NCBI GenBank assembly: GCA_902489965.1
Contig: CABUCA010000005.1
Coordinates: 1 to 52,611, forward strand
DNA: 52,611 nucleotides
Source: an uncultured Collinsella sp.
GTDB taxonomy: Bacteria > Actinomycetota > Coriobacteriia > Coriobacteriales > Coriobacteriaceae
Direction: 5' to 3'
The notes beneath the pieces are model-generated. The model saw nothing but the letters and a program-made list of their open reading frames with translations, did not search any database and had not been told where the DNA came from. Position numbers and translations under genes: made by a program. Shown in pieces: positions 41,835 to 49,987 of this stretch (its first letter is position 1; every line of letters begins with the position of its first letter).

Positions 41835-43598
41835 ATGGCAGATTCCACCACCGATTACAACAATCTAGATCCCTTGGGTGACGAGGCGGCGGTTGTCGAT
41901 GAGGTCGACGCCGCCGTCTCGGGCGCTCGCAAGAAGCCGCGCGCTGTCGATATGGTGCCCGAGGAGCCCGACGCGATGGCGCCGGACGAGGAATACCAGC
42001 TCACGCCGGCGGGTCGTCGCGAACGCATCGGGCAGATTGTTCGCCTGGTCAAAAAGTACCGCGTGTGGGATAACCTCACGCCGGTTCGTTTGCGCCGCCT
42101 GCTCGAGGAACTCGGCCCCATGTTCGTCAAGATGGGGCAGATTCTGGCCAACCGGTCCGAGATTCTGCCGCAACGCTTTTGCGACGAGCTGCGTCGTCTG
42201 CGCTCCGACGTGGAGCCGGTGCCGTATGAGGTGGTGCTCCGCTGTCTGGAAGAGGAATACGGCCTGCGCCTGGGGGAGATGTTCGATGCGATCGACCCCA
42301 ATCCGCTTGGTAGCGCATCGCTCGCACAGGTACATCGCGCTCGTCTGGTGACGGGCGAGGACGTGGCCGTCAAGGTTCAGCGCCCCGGTGCGCAGCAGGT
42401 TATGGCACAGGACATCGATATCATCCGCTCGGTGGTGCGTATCGTTTCCAAGTTCGTCAACACCGATCAATTCGTTGACCTGCACGGCGTAGTCGAGGAG
42501 CTGTGGACCTCGTTTCGCGAGGAGACCAACTTTTTGGCCGAGGCCAAAAACCTCAACGACTTCTACGAGTTCCATAAGAGCGTTCATGGCGTGACGTGCC
42601 CTAAATCCTATCTGGACCTGTGCACCGAGCACGTGGTGGTTATGGATTACGTCGACGGCATTTCGATCGCCGATCCTGAACGCTTGGTGGCCGAGGGCTA
42701 TGACTTGGAAAAGATCGGTGCCGCGATTGTCGAGGACTACTCGACGCAGGTGCTCGATGACGGCTTTTTCCATGCCGACCCGCATGCGGGAAACATCATC
42801 CTCAAGGACGGCATCGTTTACTTTATCGACTTGGGCATGGTCGGACGCATGTCGAGCCACGATCGCGGTATCGTAAAGGACATGATTTTCGCCGTGGCCG
42901 AGGGCGACGTGCCAAAGCTCAAGGATTCGCTCATGCGCTTTGCCGTGACGCGTGGCGATTCGGCCGAGCTCGATCATTCAGCGTTTTTGTCCGATCTTGA
43001 CTTTATCGTGGCTGACTTTGCGGGCCTTGACCTGAAGGATTTGGATATCGGCGAGTTTTTGACCTCGCTGTTAAACCTCGCGCGTAAGAATGACGTTGAG
43101 CTGCCGAGCGTGGTGACGATGTTCGCGCGCGGCATGGTGACGCTCGAGGGTTTGCTGACCGAGTACATGCCCAACGTCAACATGATCCAGATCATCCAAA
43201 CCCACATTAAAAACGAGAAAAGCACCTATGCGCGCGTGCGCGACATGGGGCGCGATCTTGCCGCGAGCAGCTATCGCGCGGCGAAGGGCTCACTCGAGGC
43301 GGCTGAGTACCTGGGGCTGGCTTCGCGCATGCTTACGCGCGGCCAGCTTAAGGTGAACACGCAGATCATGAGCAGCGATAAGGCACTGCGACAGCTGGGC
43401 GGAATTATCGACCGCATGTCGATGGCTATCGTTATCGCCGGCCTGTTTATCGGTTCGTCGGTGGTGTACTACGCACGCATCGAGCCGGTTGTGTTTGGTA
43501 TCCCGGTCATTGGCTTTATGGGCTACGTGAGCGCGCTGGTGCTGGCGCTTATGCTGGGCCGCAATATCTGGCTCAACAGCCACGGCGGCAAACACTAG
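41835..43598 (+). CDS. ABC1/AarF/UbiB family atypical kinase
   Basis: A 587-residue protein-kinase-like ATPase of the UbiB/ADCK family. It has the KxGQ motif VKMGQ (98-102), an Ala-rich-loop counterpart SASLAQVHRA, ATP Lys in VAVKVQRPG, the catalytic HADPHAGN (313-320) and DLG (D332). The C-terminus has two membrane helices (MSMAIVIAGLFIGSSVVYY, then VSALVLALMLGRNIWL). Family members support isoprenoid-quinone or membrane-lipid metabolism by extracting or modifying lipids; the Coriobacterial substrate is unknown. A terminator follows at 43650. Confidence 0.93.
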   Translation: MADSTTDYNNLDPLGDEAAVVDEVDAAVSGARKKPRAVDMVPEEPDAMAPDEEYQLTPAGRRERIGQIVRLVKKYRVWDNLTPVRLRRLLEELGPMFVKMGQILANRSEILPQRFCDELRRLRSDVEPVPYEVVLRCLEEEYGLRLGEMFDAIDPNPLGSASLAQVHRARLVTGEDVAVKVQRPGAQQVMAQDIDIIRSVVRIVSKFVNTDQFVDLHGVVEELWTSFREETNFLAEAKNLNDFYEFHKSVHGVTCPKSYLDLCTEHVVVMDYVDGISIADPERLVAEGYDLEKIGAAIVEDYSTQVLDDGFFHADPHAGNIILKDGIVYFIDLGMVGRMSSHDRGIVKDMIFAVAEGDVPKLKDSLMRFAVTRGDSAELDHSAFLSDLDFIVADFAGLDLKDLDIGEFLTSLLNLARKNDVELPSVVTMFARGMVTLEGLLTEYMPNVNMIQIIQTHIKNEKSTYARVRDMGRDLAASSYRAAKGSLEAAEYLGLASRMLTRGQLKVNTQIMSSDKALRQLGGIIDRMSMAIVIAGLFIGSSVVYYARIEPVVFGIPVIGFMGYVSALVLALMLGRNIWLNSHGGKH

Positions 43599-43649
43599 AG
43601 GCTGCGACCGTCACCGCATTTTCCTATCGCAAACAATAGCTTTTACCTT

Positions 43650-43677
43650 GGGCTTCGCCTGTGTGCGGGGCCCTTTT
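43650..43677 (+). terminator. Intrinsic terminator after the UbiB-like gene
   Basis: GGGCTTCGC (43650-43658) pairs with GCGGGGCCC (43665-43673) including two G-U pairs, then TTTT. Confidence 0.7.
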
Positions 43678-43704
43678 GCGTGATACCATTTTGACGATAA
43701 TAAT
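43676..43704 (+). promoter_or_regulatory. Candidate promoter of the cobalamin riboswitch operon
   Basis: TTGCGT (43676-43681), a 17-base spacer and AATAAT (43699-43704) would start the transcript near 43711, right where the riboswitch P1 stem begins. Confidence 0.55.
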
Positions 43705-43710
43705 CGATGG

Positions 43711-43890
43711 CCTAGATGGTGGTGCGGAGACGCACGAACGCGCGGTTTTCCTGCGCGTTTGGGAGAATCGGGGTGCAAGTCCCCGGCTGTACCAGTAACC
43801 GTAATTCCTCTTGGCTCGGGATGTTCGCGTCGCAGATCGGACGACGCGCCTGAGCCGTTAAGGTTAAGTCGGATCGCCTCCCATCTTGCA
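43711..43890 (+). promoter_or_regulatory. Cobalamin (B12) riboswitch
   Basis: Core matches to the cobalamin aptamer are GGGGTGCAAGTCCCC (43770-43784) and GGCTGTACCAGTAACCGT (43785-43802). A B12-box-like AAGTCGGATCGCC starts near 43866. The closing P1 helix is AGATGG (43714-43719) with CCATCT (43881-43886). No T-run terminator follows. Instead GC stems (GCGGC 43898-43902 with GCCGC 43907-43911; CCCC 43944-43947 with GGGG 43951-43954) surround the ribosome site and start codon of the next gene, suggesting translational control. High cobalamin would be expected to repress. Confidence 0.9.
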
Positions 43891-43948
43891 TGCGGCTGCG
43901 GCGTATGCCGCCGGTGTGCATAGGGCTCTGGAGGGAAGGGGGACCCCG

Positions 43949-46900
43949 ATGGGGGAACTCGAGCGTAACATGCGCGATGACGTGGGGCAGCCGCTGGGCA
44001 ATGCTCCAAGTACAGACAATGGGGGACAAATGGATATGTTTGAGGACGAGCGCGAGCGCGCCTCGCTGCATCGCCGTGGCGCAATTGCGCGCGGCGTAGC
44101 CAAGCGCGGCCTGGTGGCATTTCTGGCCTTCGCGATGGCCCTTGGCACCACACCGGCTCAGCTGTGGGCCGAGGGCGCCGAGGGCATTGCCGAGGCTGTG
44201 GCTCAGGCTGCGACGCCGGGCGAGGACGCAGCGCTTGCGGGCGGTGCCGCTGAGCAGAGCGGCGCCGAGTTTTCGGATTCTGGGAGCGCGTCTACAACTA
44301 GTGCCGCCACAACTGAGGCGGCAACTGGCGACGAAGGCTCGGCGACAGGGGAGAGCCCTGCCACGAGCGAGCAGTCTTCGACGGCATCCGCTGGCCAAGC
44401 AGGATCTGCCGCCGCGGCTGCCGTCCAGACAGAGAACCCGACAGAAACCGGCGATGTCGCCAAGAAGCAAGTCGAAGTCTCGTTCTCGATTATCGGCACC
44501 GATGCCGACGGCAAGGCTCAGACCTGGGTGGCACCTACGCAACTCAAGCTCGACGAGGGCGCGACGGCTGCGGATGCCTTCGTTAAGCTACAGCAGAAGA
44601 CGGGCTTCAAGGCGGATTACGATCCGAACACGGCATACGGTTTCTACCTCAAAAGCATCACATCCCCGAGCGATGGCCGTACGCTTGCCTTCGATCCGGC
44701 GACTTATGCCTACTGGCAGCTGTTCGTCGACGGCGCGTCTTCCTCGGTTGGCGCGAGCAGCGTCAAGCTCACCCAAGGGCAGAAGATTGAGTTTGCCTAT
44801 ACGGCTGGTAGCGCGTCCCCTGTCGTTAAGGACCAGGTTGCCGCAAATGTGACCGTCATTGGTCGCGATGCCCAGGGCAAGACTCAGACTTGGGTCGATA
44901 ACGCGCAGTATGTGGTGACGTCCGGTTCGAGCGCGCTTGACCTTACGAAGGCCGCGCTCGAGGCGAATGATATTGACGCCGTTGCTGCGGGCTCCTTCAT
45001 TCTGAGCCTTAAGTACAACGGTGTTGAGCTGGGTACGCCCCAAGATTATTCGACCTATTGGCAACTGTTCATCAACGGCAAGTCGAGTGACTATACGGCG
45101 GACAATGTCACCATCCATGCCGGCGATACCGTTACGTGGTTCTACGGTGGCTGGGGCGACCAGCTGCCCTCCGATTCTGTCCATGCTTCTGTTCAGGTTC
45201 TCGGTAAGGACAAGGACGGCAAGCAGCAGGTTTGGGCTTCGACGGGCCAGACGAGTCTCAAGGCAGGCTCCACTGCTAAGGATCTCCTTGAGCAGACCGG
45301 CCTTAAGCTCGATGCTAGCGAATCGTCTTGGGGCTGGTTCCTCAACGGCATTTATTCGCCGTTCGCTGGTAAGTCCTATGGCTGGGATGCTGCGACCAGT
45401 AGCTATTGGCGCTTCTACGTAAATGGCAAGTTCGCCGACGTTGGCGCCGGTGCCTACGAGCTCCATGAGGGCGATGCCGTCACCTTTATGTATGGTGCTG
45501 ACGCCGATGCCCTTCCTGGCCAGGTTCTTGGGTCTGTCGATGTTATCGGTCCCGATGTCAACGGCAACAATACTCGCTGGGGCTCGGCAAGCAGTGTTTC
45601 TTTGCCTGAAGGCTCTACTGCCCAGAACCTTATTGAGACGGTCCTGAAGGCCAAGGGCGTTACGTACAACGGCTCCCAGAGTGGTGAGTACTGGTTCCTG
45701 AATTCCATTACTTCGCCGTTTGATCACAAGTCGTATGGTTGGGATGCTGCGACCAATAAATATTGGCATCTGTATATCAACGGAGAGTCCTCCTTACTCT
45801 GCGCCAATCAGATTACGCTCAAGAGCGGCGATAAGGTTACGCTTGCCTATACCACCGACGATTCGGCCATGCCCGATCCCGACAAGATTGTCGTGGACCC
45901 GGGTGCGACGACTCCTGATTGGGATGCCGAGTGGGCCGGCTACGGCAACAGTGGCAACGGTTCGACCGTAACGGATGCCAAGACGCCTGCGCAGGCCGCC
46001 GGTCTTAAGTGGGCCTTCGATTGGAAGGCCGAGTCTGGTCAGCAGTATGCCAACTGCAGCGAGCCCGTTATCGCTAACGGCTTTGTGTACATCGCGACCG
46101 AGAACGAGCTCATTAAGATCGATTCGTCCACGGGCAAAAAGGTTGCCTCTGCGCCGCTTGCCTCCAAGGTGAGCTATACCTCTCGTCCGATCTATACCAA
46201 TGGCCTTATCATCGTTCCGCTCAACGGCGGTGCGGTCCAGGCGATTACTGCAGACAAGCTGATCTGCAAGTGGCTGACGCCTGGTTTGACGGACTTGACG
46301 CAGAGCTCCTGCACCGTCGTTTCGGACGGCGAGTACGTCTATGTAGGCACGGTCGATATTTCGTATGACGAGAATTACAACGCGACCTACGGCAACGGCT
46401 CCCTTTCGCGCATTAAGATTGCCACGGGCGAAGTTTCTTGGCAGAACATCGATCCTGCTGAGGGCTATTACTGGACTGGTGCTGCGCTGACGGATAAGTA
46501 CACCATTGTTCCTACGAGCGCGGGTACGCTTAAGTGCATTGATAAGACGACGGGCGATGTCGTTTCGACCATGAAGCTCGGCGCTGTTGCAAATGCCGAT
46601 TGCATTGCCGATCCGTCCAATGGTTCGACCTTCTATCAGATGACGCACGACGGAAAGCTCCATGTGATTTCGCTCTCGGCGAAGGGCGTACTGAGCGAGC
46701 AGAAGACGGTTGATCTGGGGCTTACGAATAATCTGAGCGCCCCTGCGGTGTCTGGTGACAATCTGATTATCGGCGGACAGACGGCTACGGGCTCTGCTCT
46801 GGTTCTCTATAACCTGAAGACGGGTAAGATCACGATGGTCGCTGCTGCCGACGGCAAGGCGCTGCCGGCTGGCCTCAACGGTATTGCTGCTACTCCGCTG

Positions 46901-47836
46901 GTGAGTGTTCAGGGCGGCAAGACCTATGTGTACTTCACCGTTAACAGCGCGGATAGCAAGGATTACGTCAACTACTCTGCTGGTGGTGGCGTGTATCGCT
47001 ATACGCTCGGCGATGCAGAGGCGACGCAGATTTATGATGCGGCTGGCCATTACCAGTACTGTGACTCTCCGGTCATTGCCGATGCATCTGGCAACCTGTA
47101 CTACATCAATGACTCGGGCACGCTGTTCAAGCTTGGGGCCGTTGAGTCTTGGACGGTTGCCTTTAATTCCAACGGCGGGTCTGCTTGCGATACTAAGTTT
47201 GTTGCTACGGCCGATGGCAAGCTGGTTAAGCCGGCCGATCCGACGCGCGATGGCTACACTTTCGGCGGTTGGTTCACCGATGAGGCTTGCGTGCAGGCGT
47301 ATGACTTTAGCACGCCGGTGACGGCCGATCTGACGCTGTATGCCAAGTGGACCAAGAATGCCGTTAACCCTGGCGGTAATGGCGGCGCTGGTTCGAATGG
47401 CGGCGGCGGTTCTGGTACCGGTACTGGTTCTGGCACTGGCGCTGGCACTGGCACGGGTTCCGGCTCCGGCTCGAAGGGCGGCGCTGTCGCCCCGGGTCAT
47501 AAGCCGACGACCAAGACGACGGTGTCGACCAAGACCGAGACCAAGGACAACAAGTCCGACAAGAAGGACTCCGATAAGTCCGATAAGAAGGACGAGAAGA
47601 AGTCTGACAAGAAGTCAGACAAGAAGGACAGCAAGTCCGACAAGAAGTCCGATTCCAAGTCCGATACGGGTGTTGCTTCCACGACCACTGCTAAGAAGTC
47701 CTCTAGTGCTTCTGAGCAGGAGACTGGCACCAATCCGCTCGCCATCGTCGGCGTTGCCGCCGGCGTGATTGGCCTCGCGCTCATCGCCGTCTTCGTGCTG
47801 ACCAAGCGCGGCAAGGGTGACGGTAATGCCCGATAA
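43949..47836 (+). CDS. Surface protein: four transcobalamin-like (DUF4430) domains plus beta-propeller
   Basis: A 1295-residue exported, membrane-anchored protein directly behind a cobalamin riboswitch. A long signal (RRGAIARGVAKRGLVAFLAF, then ALGTTPAQLWAEG) is followed by an Ala/Ser/Thr linker. Four tandem modules begin near residues 175, 297, 411 and 526. Each has a YWQLFVDG / YWQLFING / YWRFYVNG / YWHLYING strand and a late GDxVTxxY strand, the DUF4430 pattern related to the C-terminal domain of transcobalamin and intrinsic factor. Residues about 686-1066 form a PQQ-type beta-propeller (NGFVYIATENELIKIDSSTG). An InlB-type repeat follows (GYTFGGWFTDEACVQAYDF), then Gly/Thr and Lys/Ser/Asp repeats, one membrane helix and KRGKGDGNAR. 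ATG 43949 is supported by AAGGGGG. A corrinoid-binding role is inferred from riboswitch plus domains. Confidence 0.85.
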   Translation: MGELERNMRDDVGQPLGNAPSTDNGGQMDMFEDERERASLHRRGAIARGVAKRGLVAFLAFAMALGTTPAQLWAEGAEGIAEAVAQAATPGEDAALAGGAAEQSGAEFSDSGSASTTSAATTEAATGDEGSATGESPATSEQSSTASAGQAGSAAAAAVQTENPTETGDVAKKQVEVSFSIIGTDADGKAQTWVAPTQLKLDEGATAADAFVKLQQKTGFKADYDPNTAYGFYLKSITSPSDGRTLAFDPATYAYWQLFVDGASSSVGASSVKLTQGQKIEFAYTAGSASPVVKDQVAANVTVIGRDAQGKTQTWVDNAQYVVTSGSSALDLTKAALEANDIDAVAAGSFILSLKYNGVELGTPQDYSTYWQLFINGKSSDYTADNVTIHAGDTVTWFYGGWGDQLPSDSVHASVQVLGKDKDGKQQVWASTGQTSLKAGSTAKDLLEQTGLKLDASESSWGWFLNGIYSPFAGKSYGWDAATSSYWRFYVNGKFADVGAGAYELHEGDAVTFMYGADADALPGQVLGSVDVIGPDVNGNNTRWGSASSVSLPEGSTAQNLIETVLKAKGVTYNGSQSGEYWFLNSITSPFDHKSYGWDAATNKYWHLYINGESSLLCANQITLKSGDKVTLAYTTDDSAMPDPDKIVVDPGATTPDWDAEWAGYGNSGNGSTVTDAKTPAQAAGLKWAFDWKAESGQQYANCSEPVIANGFVYIATENELIKIDSSTGKKVASAPLASKVSYTSRPIYTNGLIIVPLNGGAVQAITADKLICKWLTPGLTDLTQSSCTVVSDGEYVYVGTVDISYDENYNATYGNGSLSRIKIATGEVSWQNIDPAEGYYWTGAALTDKYTIVPTSAGTLKCIDKTTGDVVSTMKLGAVANADCIADPSNGSTFYQMTHDGKLHVISLSAKGVLSEQKTVDLGLTNNLSAPAVSGDNLIIGGQTATGSALVLYNLKTGKITMVAAADGKALPAGLNGIAATPLVSVQGGKTYVYFTVNSADSKDYVNYSAGGGVYRYTLGDAEATQIYDAAGHYQYCDSPVIADASGNLYYINDSGTLFKLGAVESWTVAFNSNGGSACDTKFVATADGKLVKPADPTRDGYTFGGWFTDEACVQAYDFSTPVTADLTLYAKWTKNAVNPGGNGGAGSNGGGGSGTGTGSGTGAGTGTGSGSGSKGGAVAPGHKPTTKTTVSTKTETKDNKSDKKDSDKSDKKDEKKSDKKSDKKDSKSDKKSDSKSDTGVASTTTAKKSSSASEQETGTNPLAIVGVAAGVIGLALIAVFVLTKRGKGDGNAR

Positions 47837-48728
47837 GCCCAAGGAGACCAGCGGGCAACAGCCCGACTCCTCGTTTATCCAGCTCGATGATCCAAAGCAA
47901 AAGGGCGCCGCTTCGGCGGCGTCCGCCTCTCGTCACAAGGCGCTCCTTGGCGTTCTGACTGCCGCATGCACCATTCTGATCGTCGTCTCGCTGGGTTTCG
48001 TCCATCCTTCCACAAGCGGTGCCTGGTCCATCGACTGGATCATTCAGACCGTGACGGGGGAGAGCGTCGTCACCAAGGACTCCAAGGGGTCTGGCTCGTC
48101 TGCCGCTTCGGGCGAGGCCAGTTCCAAGGATTCCAAATCTTCGAATGATGCAAAAGACGAGCCCAAGGGTTCGAACGACGCCAAGGACGATTCCGGGTCT
48201 TCAAACAAGGAATCGGATAAAAGCTCGGATAGCAAGAAGTCCGATGGTCAGAACGGCAAGAAGTCTGGAGATAAATCCGCTGCCCAGAATACGGGAGCCG
48301 GCGATACTTCCAATGTGTCTGGCGGTGCTTCTTCGGGCGGCGGTCAGTCGTCTGATGGAGCCTCATCCTTTAATGGTGGAAACGCCTCCTCGGGCGGCCA
48401 GGGCGGCTCGCAGGAGCCCAACTACGTAACGGTGACGGTTTCGGTCACATCGAGCACTGTGGGCAATCCTGTGTCCTCTGGTGGCACCTTTACCTTTAAC
48501 GAAGGCGCTACCGTCTACGATGCCCTGTGTGCGCTGGGCCTTTCTGTCAACGCGCATGGCTCGTCGTACGGCACGTATGTCTCCGCGATTGGTGGTTTGG
48601 CCGAGAAACAGTACGGCGGCACGAGCGGCTGGATGTACTCCGTCAACGGCACAACGCCCATGACGGCCTGCAGCAACTACGTTCTCTCCAATGGCGACAA
48701 CGTCGTTTGGTATTACGTAACGGGCTAG
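47826..48728 (+). CDS. Membrane-anchored single DUF4430 (transcobalamin-like) protein
   Basis: A 300-residue protein. A cytoplasmic N-terminus is followed by one membrane helix (KALLGVLTAACTILIVVSL, about 38-58), then an extracellular Ser/Asp/Lys/Gly-rich stalk (about 80-195). One DUF4430 domain ends the chain (FTFNEGATVYDALCALGL ... GTSGWMYSVNGTTPMTAC ... NGDNVVWYYVTG). Its ATG 47826 lies inside the end of the previous gene, overlapping by 11 bases with AAGGGTG upstream, so translation is coupled and it shares the riboswitch. Topology is opposite to the larger partner (N-terminal rather than C-terminal anchor). A receptor or hand-off partner for corrinoid is plausible. No transporter genes (BtuCDF, ECF) are in the window. 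Confidence 0.85.
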   Translation: MPDKPKETSGQQPDSSFIQLDDPKQKGAASAASASRHKALLGVLTAACTILIVVSLGFVHPSTSGAWSIDWIIQTVTGESVVTKDSKGSGSSAASGEASSKDSKSSNDAKDEPKGSNDAKDDSGSSNKESDKSSDSKKSDGQNGKKSGDKSAAQNTGAGDTSNVSGGASSGGGQSSDGASSFNGGNASSGGQGGSQEPNYVTVTVSVTSSTVGNPVSSGGTFTFNEGATVYDALCALGLSVNAHGSSYGTYVSAIGGLAEKQYGGTSGWMYSVNGTTPMTACSNYVLSNGDNVVWYYVTG

Positions 48729-48750
48729 AGGCCTCGACATAGCGCGCCAG

Positions 48751-48788
48751 ACGGGCGGTTCGGACCAACATCCGGACCGCCCGTTTTT
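48751..48788 (+). terminator. Intrinsic terminator of the B12 operon
   Basis: ACGGGCGGT (48751-48759) pairs with ACCGCCCGT (48776-48784), with an inner CGGA/TCCG extension, then five T. Confidence 0.88.
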
Positions 48789-48823
48789 CATGCGAATGGG
48801 ACTGGGTCGCCGGGTCTCTCTGC

Positions 48824-48860
48824 AAACAAAAACCGGTTGGAATGGGAATTCCAACCGGTT
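48824..48860 (-). terminator. Intrinsic terminator of the first GtrA-like gene
   Basis: AACCGGTTGGAA (48831-48842) is perfectly complementary to TTCCAACCGGTT (48849-48860), followed on minus by TTTTTG. Confidence 0.88.
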
Positions 48861-48886
48861 ATACATTCAAGCAAATAGTGAATCGG

Positions 48887-49294
48887 CTACGACCGTGCGC
48901 CCTCGAGGAAGAAGCGACGGCTAAAGTAGTTGTACCAGGTGACGAGGAACGTGGCGATGGCCTTCATGGCTTGGTAGCCGATGCTCAAAAACGTGACACC
49001 CACAAACATGTACAGGTCGTTGAGGCCCAGGCCGATCACCGACAGGATGGTGAAGATCGTGAACTCGCGCTTGCGGCTCATGCCCTCGCGGTGGTCGAAC
49101 ACGTACTTCATGCTGAGCCAGTAGTTGACCACGACGGACGTGATAAACGAAACCGTGGTGCTCATCAAAAAGTCGAGGTGGAACAGCTCGACGAGCGCAA
49201 TGAGCATGCCCCAGTCGATGCCAAAGGAGATAAGACCCACGACGGCAAACTTGAGGAACTGCTTGGTATGAGGTTGTGCCAGCGCCTTGCGCAC
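48887..49294 (-). CDS. GtrA-like membrane protein
   Basis: A 135-residue protein with four predicted membrane helices (FLKFAVVGLISFGIDWGMLI; STTVSFITSVVVNYWLS; FTIFTILSVIGLGLNDLYMF; then KAIATFLVTWYNYFSRR). It has the GtrA signatures (FAVVG...DWG; NYWLSMKYVF). GtrA proteins are thought to flip polyprenyl-linked sugars for glycosylation of surface polymers. The start seems to be GTG 49294 with a weak ribosome site. It is about 33% identical by eye to the second GtrA copy 220 bases upstream, suggesting an old duplication. Confidence 0.9.
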   Translation of the reverse strand: MRKALAQPHTKQFLKFAVVGLISFGIDWGMLIALVELFHLDFLMSTTVSFITSVVVNYWLSMKYVFDHREGMSRKREFTIFTILSVIGLGLNDLYMFVGVTFLSIGYQAMKAIATFLVTWYNYFSRRFFLEGARS

Positions 49295-49391
49295 GTAATC
49301 ACATCCAATGCGTTGATGAATCGAGCAGGGGATACTTTAGATCTTTTGCAAGGGAAACGTAAGGTCTTTGCCAAGAACTATACGAACTCGT

Positions 49392-49440
49392 CAAATTTTC
49401 AAGAGCTAATCCGTAAACGTTGAAAATTTGCCCGTAAACG
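49392..49440 (-). promoter_or_regulatory. Inverted and direct repeats upstream of the first GtrA gene
   Basis: CAAATTTTCAA (49392-49402) is exactly complementary to TTGAAAATTTG (49420-49430), and CCGTAAACG occurs twice (49411-49419, 49432-49440). This sits about 100 bases before the GTG start of the minus-strand gene and is far more AT-rich than its surroundings. Confidence 0.45.
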
Positions 49441-49442
49441 AG

Positions 49443-49492
49443 CGGCGCCCACGGACGATACTGCGCTGAGTGCGCGTCGTCCGTGGGCGCCG
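49443..49492. repeat. 16-bp inverted repeat between the GtrA-like genes
   Basis: CGGCGCCCACGGACGA (49443-49458) is perfectly complementary to 49477-49492, with an inner GCGC/GCGC. It may terminate the second GtrA transcript on minus, although the following CTCGTTTACG is a poor T run. Confidence 0.6.
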
Positions 49493-49513
49493 TAATGCTG
49501 CGGGGGTGTCGAG

Positions 49514-49909
49514 CTACTTGGTCTCGTCGCCCTCCAGGAAGATCTTTCGGGTCACAAAGTTGTAGACCATGACAAGCGCGGTGGCGCAGATCTTGGCGAT
49601 ATTGGCCTCGAGTCCCAGGCCGTCGTTGAGCGCCAGCACGATGCCATCGTTGAGCACCAAACCGATCACGGACAGCACGACAAAGATGATGAACTCGCGG
49701 CGGCGGCTCATGCCTTCCTTGTGCGCAAACACGTATTTCATGCTTGCGAGGTAGTTAAAGATGAGTGAGATGATAAAGCCGCTGGTGTTGGCGATTAGGA
49801 TGTTGAGGCCCAGACCGTAGTGGAGCAGATTCATAATGCCAAAGTCGATAACCGTGGCAATGACACCGACGACGCCAAATTTCATAATCTGCGCAAGGAG
49901 CTTTTGCAT
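49514..49909 (-). CDS. GtrA-like membrane protein, second copy
   Basis: A 131-residue four-helix membrane protein (MKFGVVGVIATVIDFGIMNL; ANTSGFIISLIFNYLASMKY; FIIFVVLSVIGLVLNDGIVL; then KICATALVMVYNFVTRKIF). It shares the KYVFxHxEGMSRxREF segment with the first copy. I prefer ATG 49909, with AAGGCAGG upstream and a length matching its paralogue. An in-frame TTG at 49972 would add 21 basic-amphipathic residues (AKLAKFVIPAALRRQLKAG) but has its GGGGA too close. It follows fbp on the same strand, so it is likely co-transcribed. Role in lipid-linked sugar translocation is a family-level guess. Confidence 0.85.
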   Translation of the reverse strand: MQKLLAQIMKFGVVGVIATVIDFGIMNLLHYGLGLNILIANTSGFIISLIFNYLASMKYVFAHKEGMSRRREFIIFVVLSVIGLVLNDGIVLALNDGLGLEANIAKICATALVMVYNFVTRKIFLEGDETK

Positions 49910-49987
49910 GGTACCTGCCTTAAGCTGGCGCCGAAGCGCCGCGGGGATGACAAACTTAGCAAGTTTAGCCAATCCCCGCGGGTGGTG

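Noticed and set aside
45794..47500. A 568-codon minus-strand frame opposite the DUF4430/propeller gene
   Set aside because: Arg-rich antisense shadow; the plus strand has clear domains and repeats.
47540..47670. CRISPR-like array
   Set aside because: The repeats are Lys-Ser-Asp codons of a protein linker with no spacers.
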